From positions 1 through 55,336 of the forward strand of contig NZ_RQVE01000012.1 of NCBI RefSeq assembly GCF_003992315.1: a stretch of DNA of 55,336 nt, read 5' to 3'. A program made the translations under genes and the position numbers. Of the stretch, positions 55,191 to 55,336 are shown one piece after another. Below the pieces are notes generated by a model. It was not told the DNA's origin, searched no databases, and was given only the letters and a program-made list of their open reading frames with translations. This DNA is from Veillonella sp. 3891 (GTDB taxonomy: Bacteria; Bacillota; Negativicutes; Veillonellales; Veillonellaceae). The first letter of the stretch is position 1. The number at the start of each line of letters is the position of its first letter.

Positions 55191-55336
55191 ACTCACTCCC
55201 ATCATTAGATCGGTACTATATTGACGGACAGCAAAATCTTCTAAGCTAGATTTTTATAGCTTGAATTTATGATCTAAGTGCAACTAAAAAAGATTCATAG
55301 CTTTCTGATAAAATAGTGTTTGCAAAGACATCTAAA

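Noticed and set aside
55233-55254. Terminator after the psiE-like gene
   Set aside because: AAAATCT/AGATTTT is a 7-bp AT-only-type stem with a short T-run, too weak to call.
1-55336. tRNA, rRNA or insertion-sequence genes
   Set aside because: I saw no cloverleaf, rRNA-like sequence, transposase frame or paired terminal repeats on reading both strands; a covariance search was not possible.

Overview
The window looks like chromosomal DNA of a low-GC diderm Firmicute of the Negativicutes, most likely Veillonella or a close relative. This is an inference from gene content: CIRCE-controlled hrcA-grpE-dnaK-dnaJ, a LexA/YneA-like divergent pair, Asp23-family proteins, a late cobalamin (B12) cluster with PduX and CobD, and an HpnK/ChbG-type deacetylase. 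No database search was possible. Strand layout is striking. From the left edge to about 20.85 kb 18 of 19 genes are on the + strand, and from 22.36 to 54.06 kb all but one are on the - strand, so the two arms converge at a tyrosine recombinase gene and the lexA region.

Left arm. Bases 1-3384 are an AT-rich accessory stretch: a truncated protein ending in a YezG/DUF600-like immunity domain, an unknown 376-residue protein and a membrane-anchored protein. Next comes mnmA-lepA-hemW (3556-7588), then a small sulfite-reductase-like iron-sulfur protein. An odd non-coding interval follows (8240-9302). It holds two related nested palindromes in opposite orientation, a 93-bp tandem repeat and one small - strand gene. 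The heat-shock and translation block hrcA-grpE-dnaK-dnaJ-prmA-rsmE-mtaB (9455-17044) starts at a perfect CIRCE operator. A GIY-YIG/DUF4357 gene, a HIT hydrolase and pepD follow. Between pepD and the recombinase gene is a perfect 15-bp-arm palindrome whose core resembles a dif site.

Junction and right arm. A yneA-like gene diverges from lexA across a candidate SOS operator. The - strand arm, read right to left, holds a heterodimeric-type ABC exporter, a TrmH-family methyltransferase, an HpnK-like deacetylase with a flippase-like protein, an ACT protein-hom-thrB group, htpX and an ATP:cob(I)alamin adenosyltransferase. Then comes the cobU-cobQ-cbiB-cobS-pduX-cobD-phosphatase-rsuA operon, followed by pepP/pepQ-like-efp-asp23-asp23-nusB-tsaD-like-xseA-xseB. 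Last are ispA-tlyA-nadK-mnmM-argR-recN-dapB and asd-dapA. A tpx gene and a psiE-like gene on the + strand close the window.

Functional links. Asd, Hom and ThrB feed homoserine and threonine synthesis. Threonine is the substrate of PduX, whose product CobD converts to the aminopropanol phosphate that CbiB attaches to cobyric acid made by CobQ. CobU and CobS then assemble the nucleotide loop. Asd, DapA and DapB also start the lysine/diaminopimelate branch. MnmA and MnmM probably act on the same wobble uridine of tRNA. LexA, the YneA-like protein and RecN belong to DNA-damage functions. The items most worth following up are the dif-like palindrome beside a dedicated recombinase at the strand switch, and the paired hairpin elements whose stems show compensatory changes.
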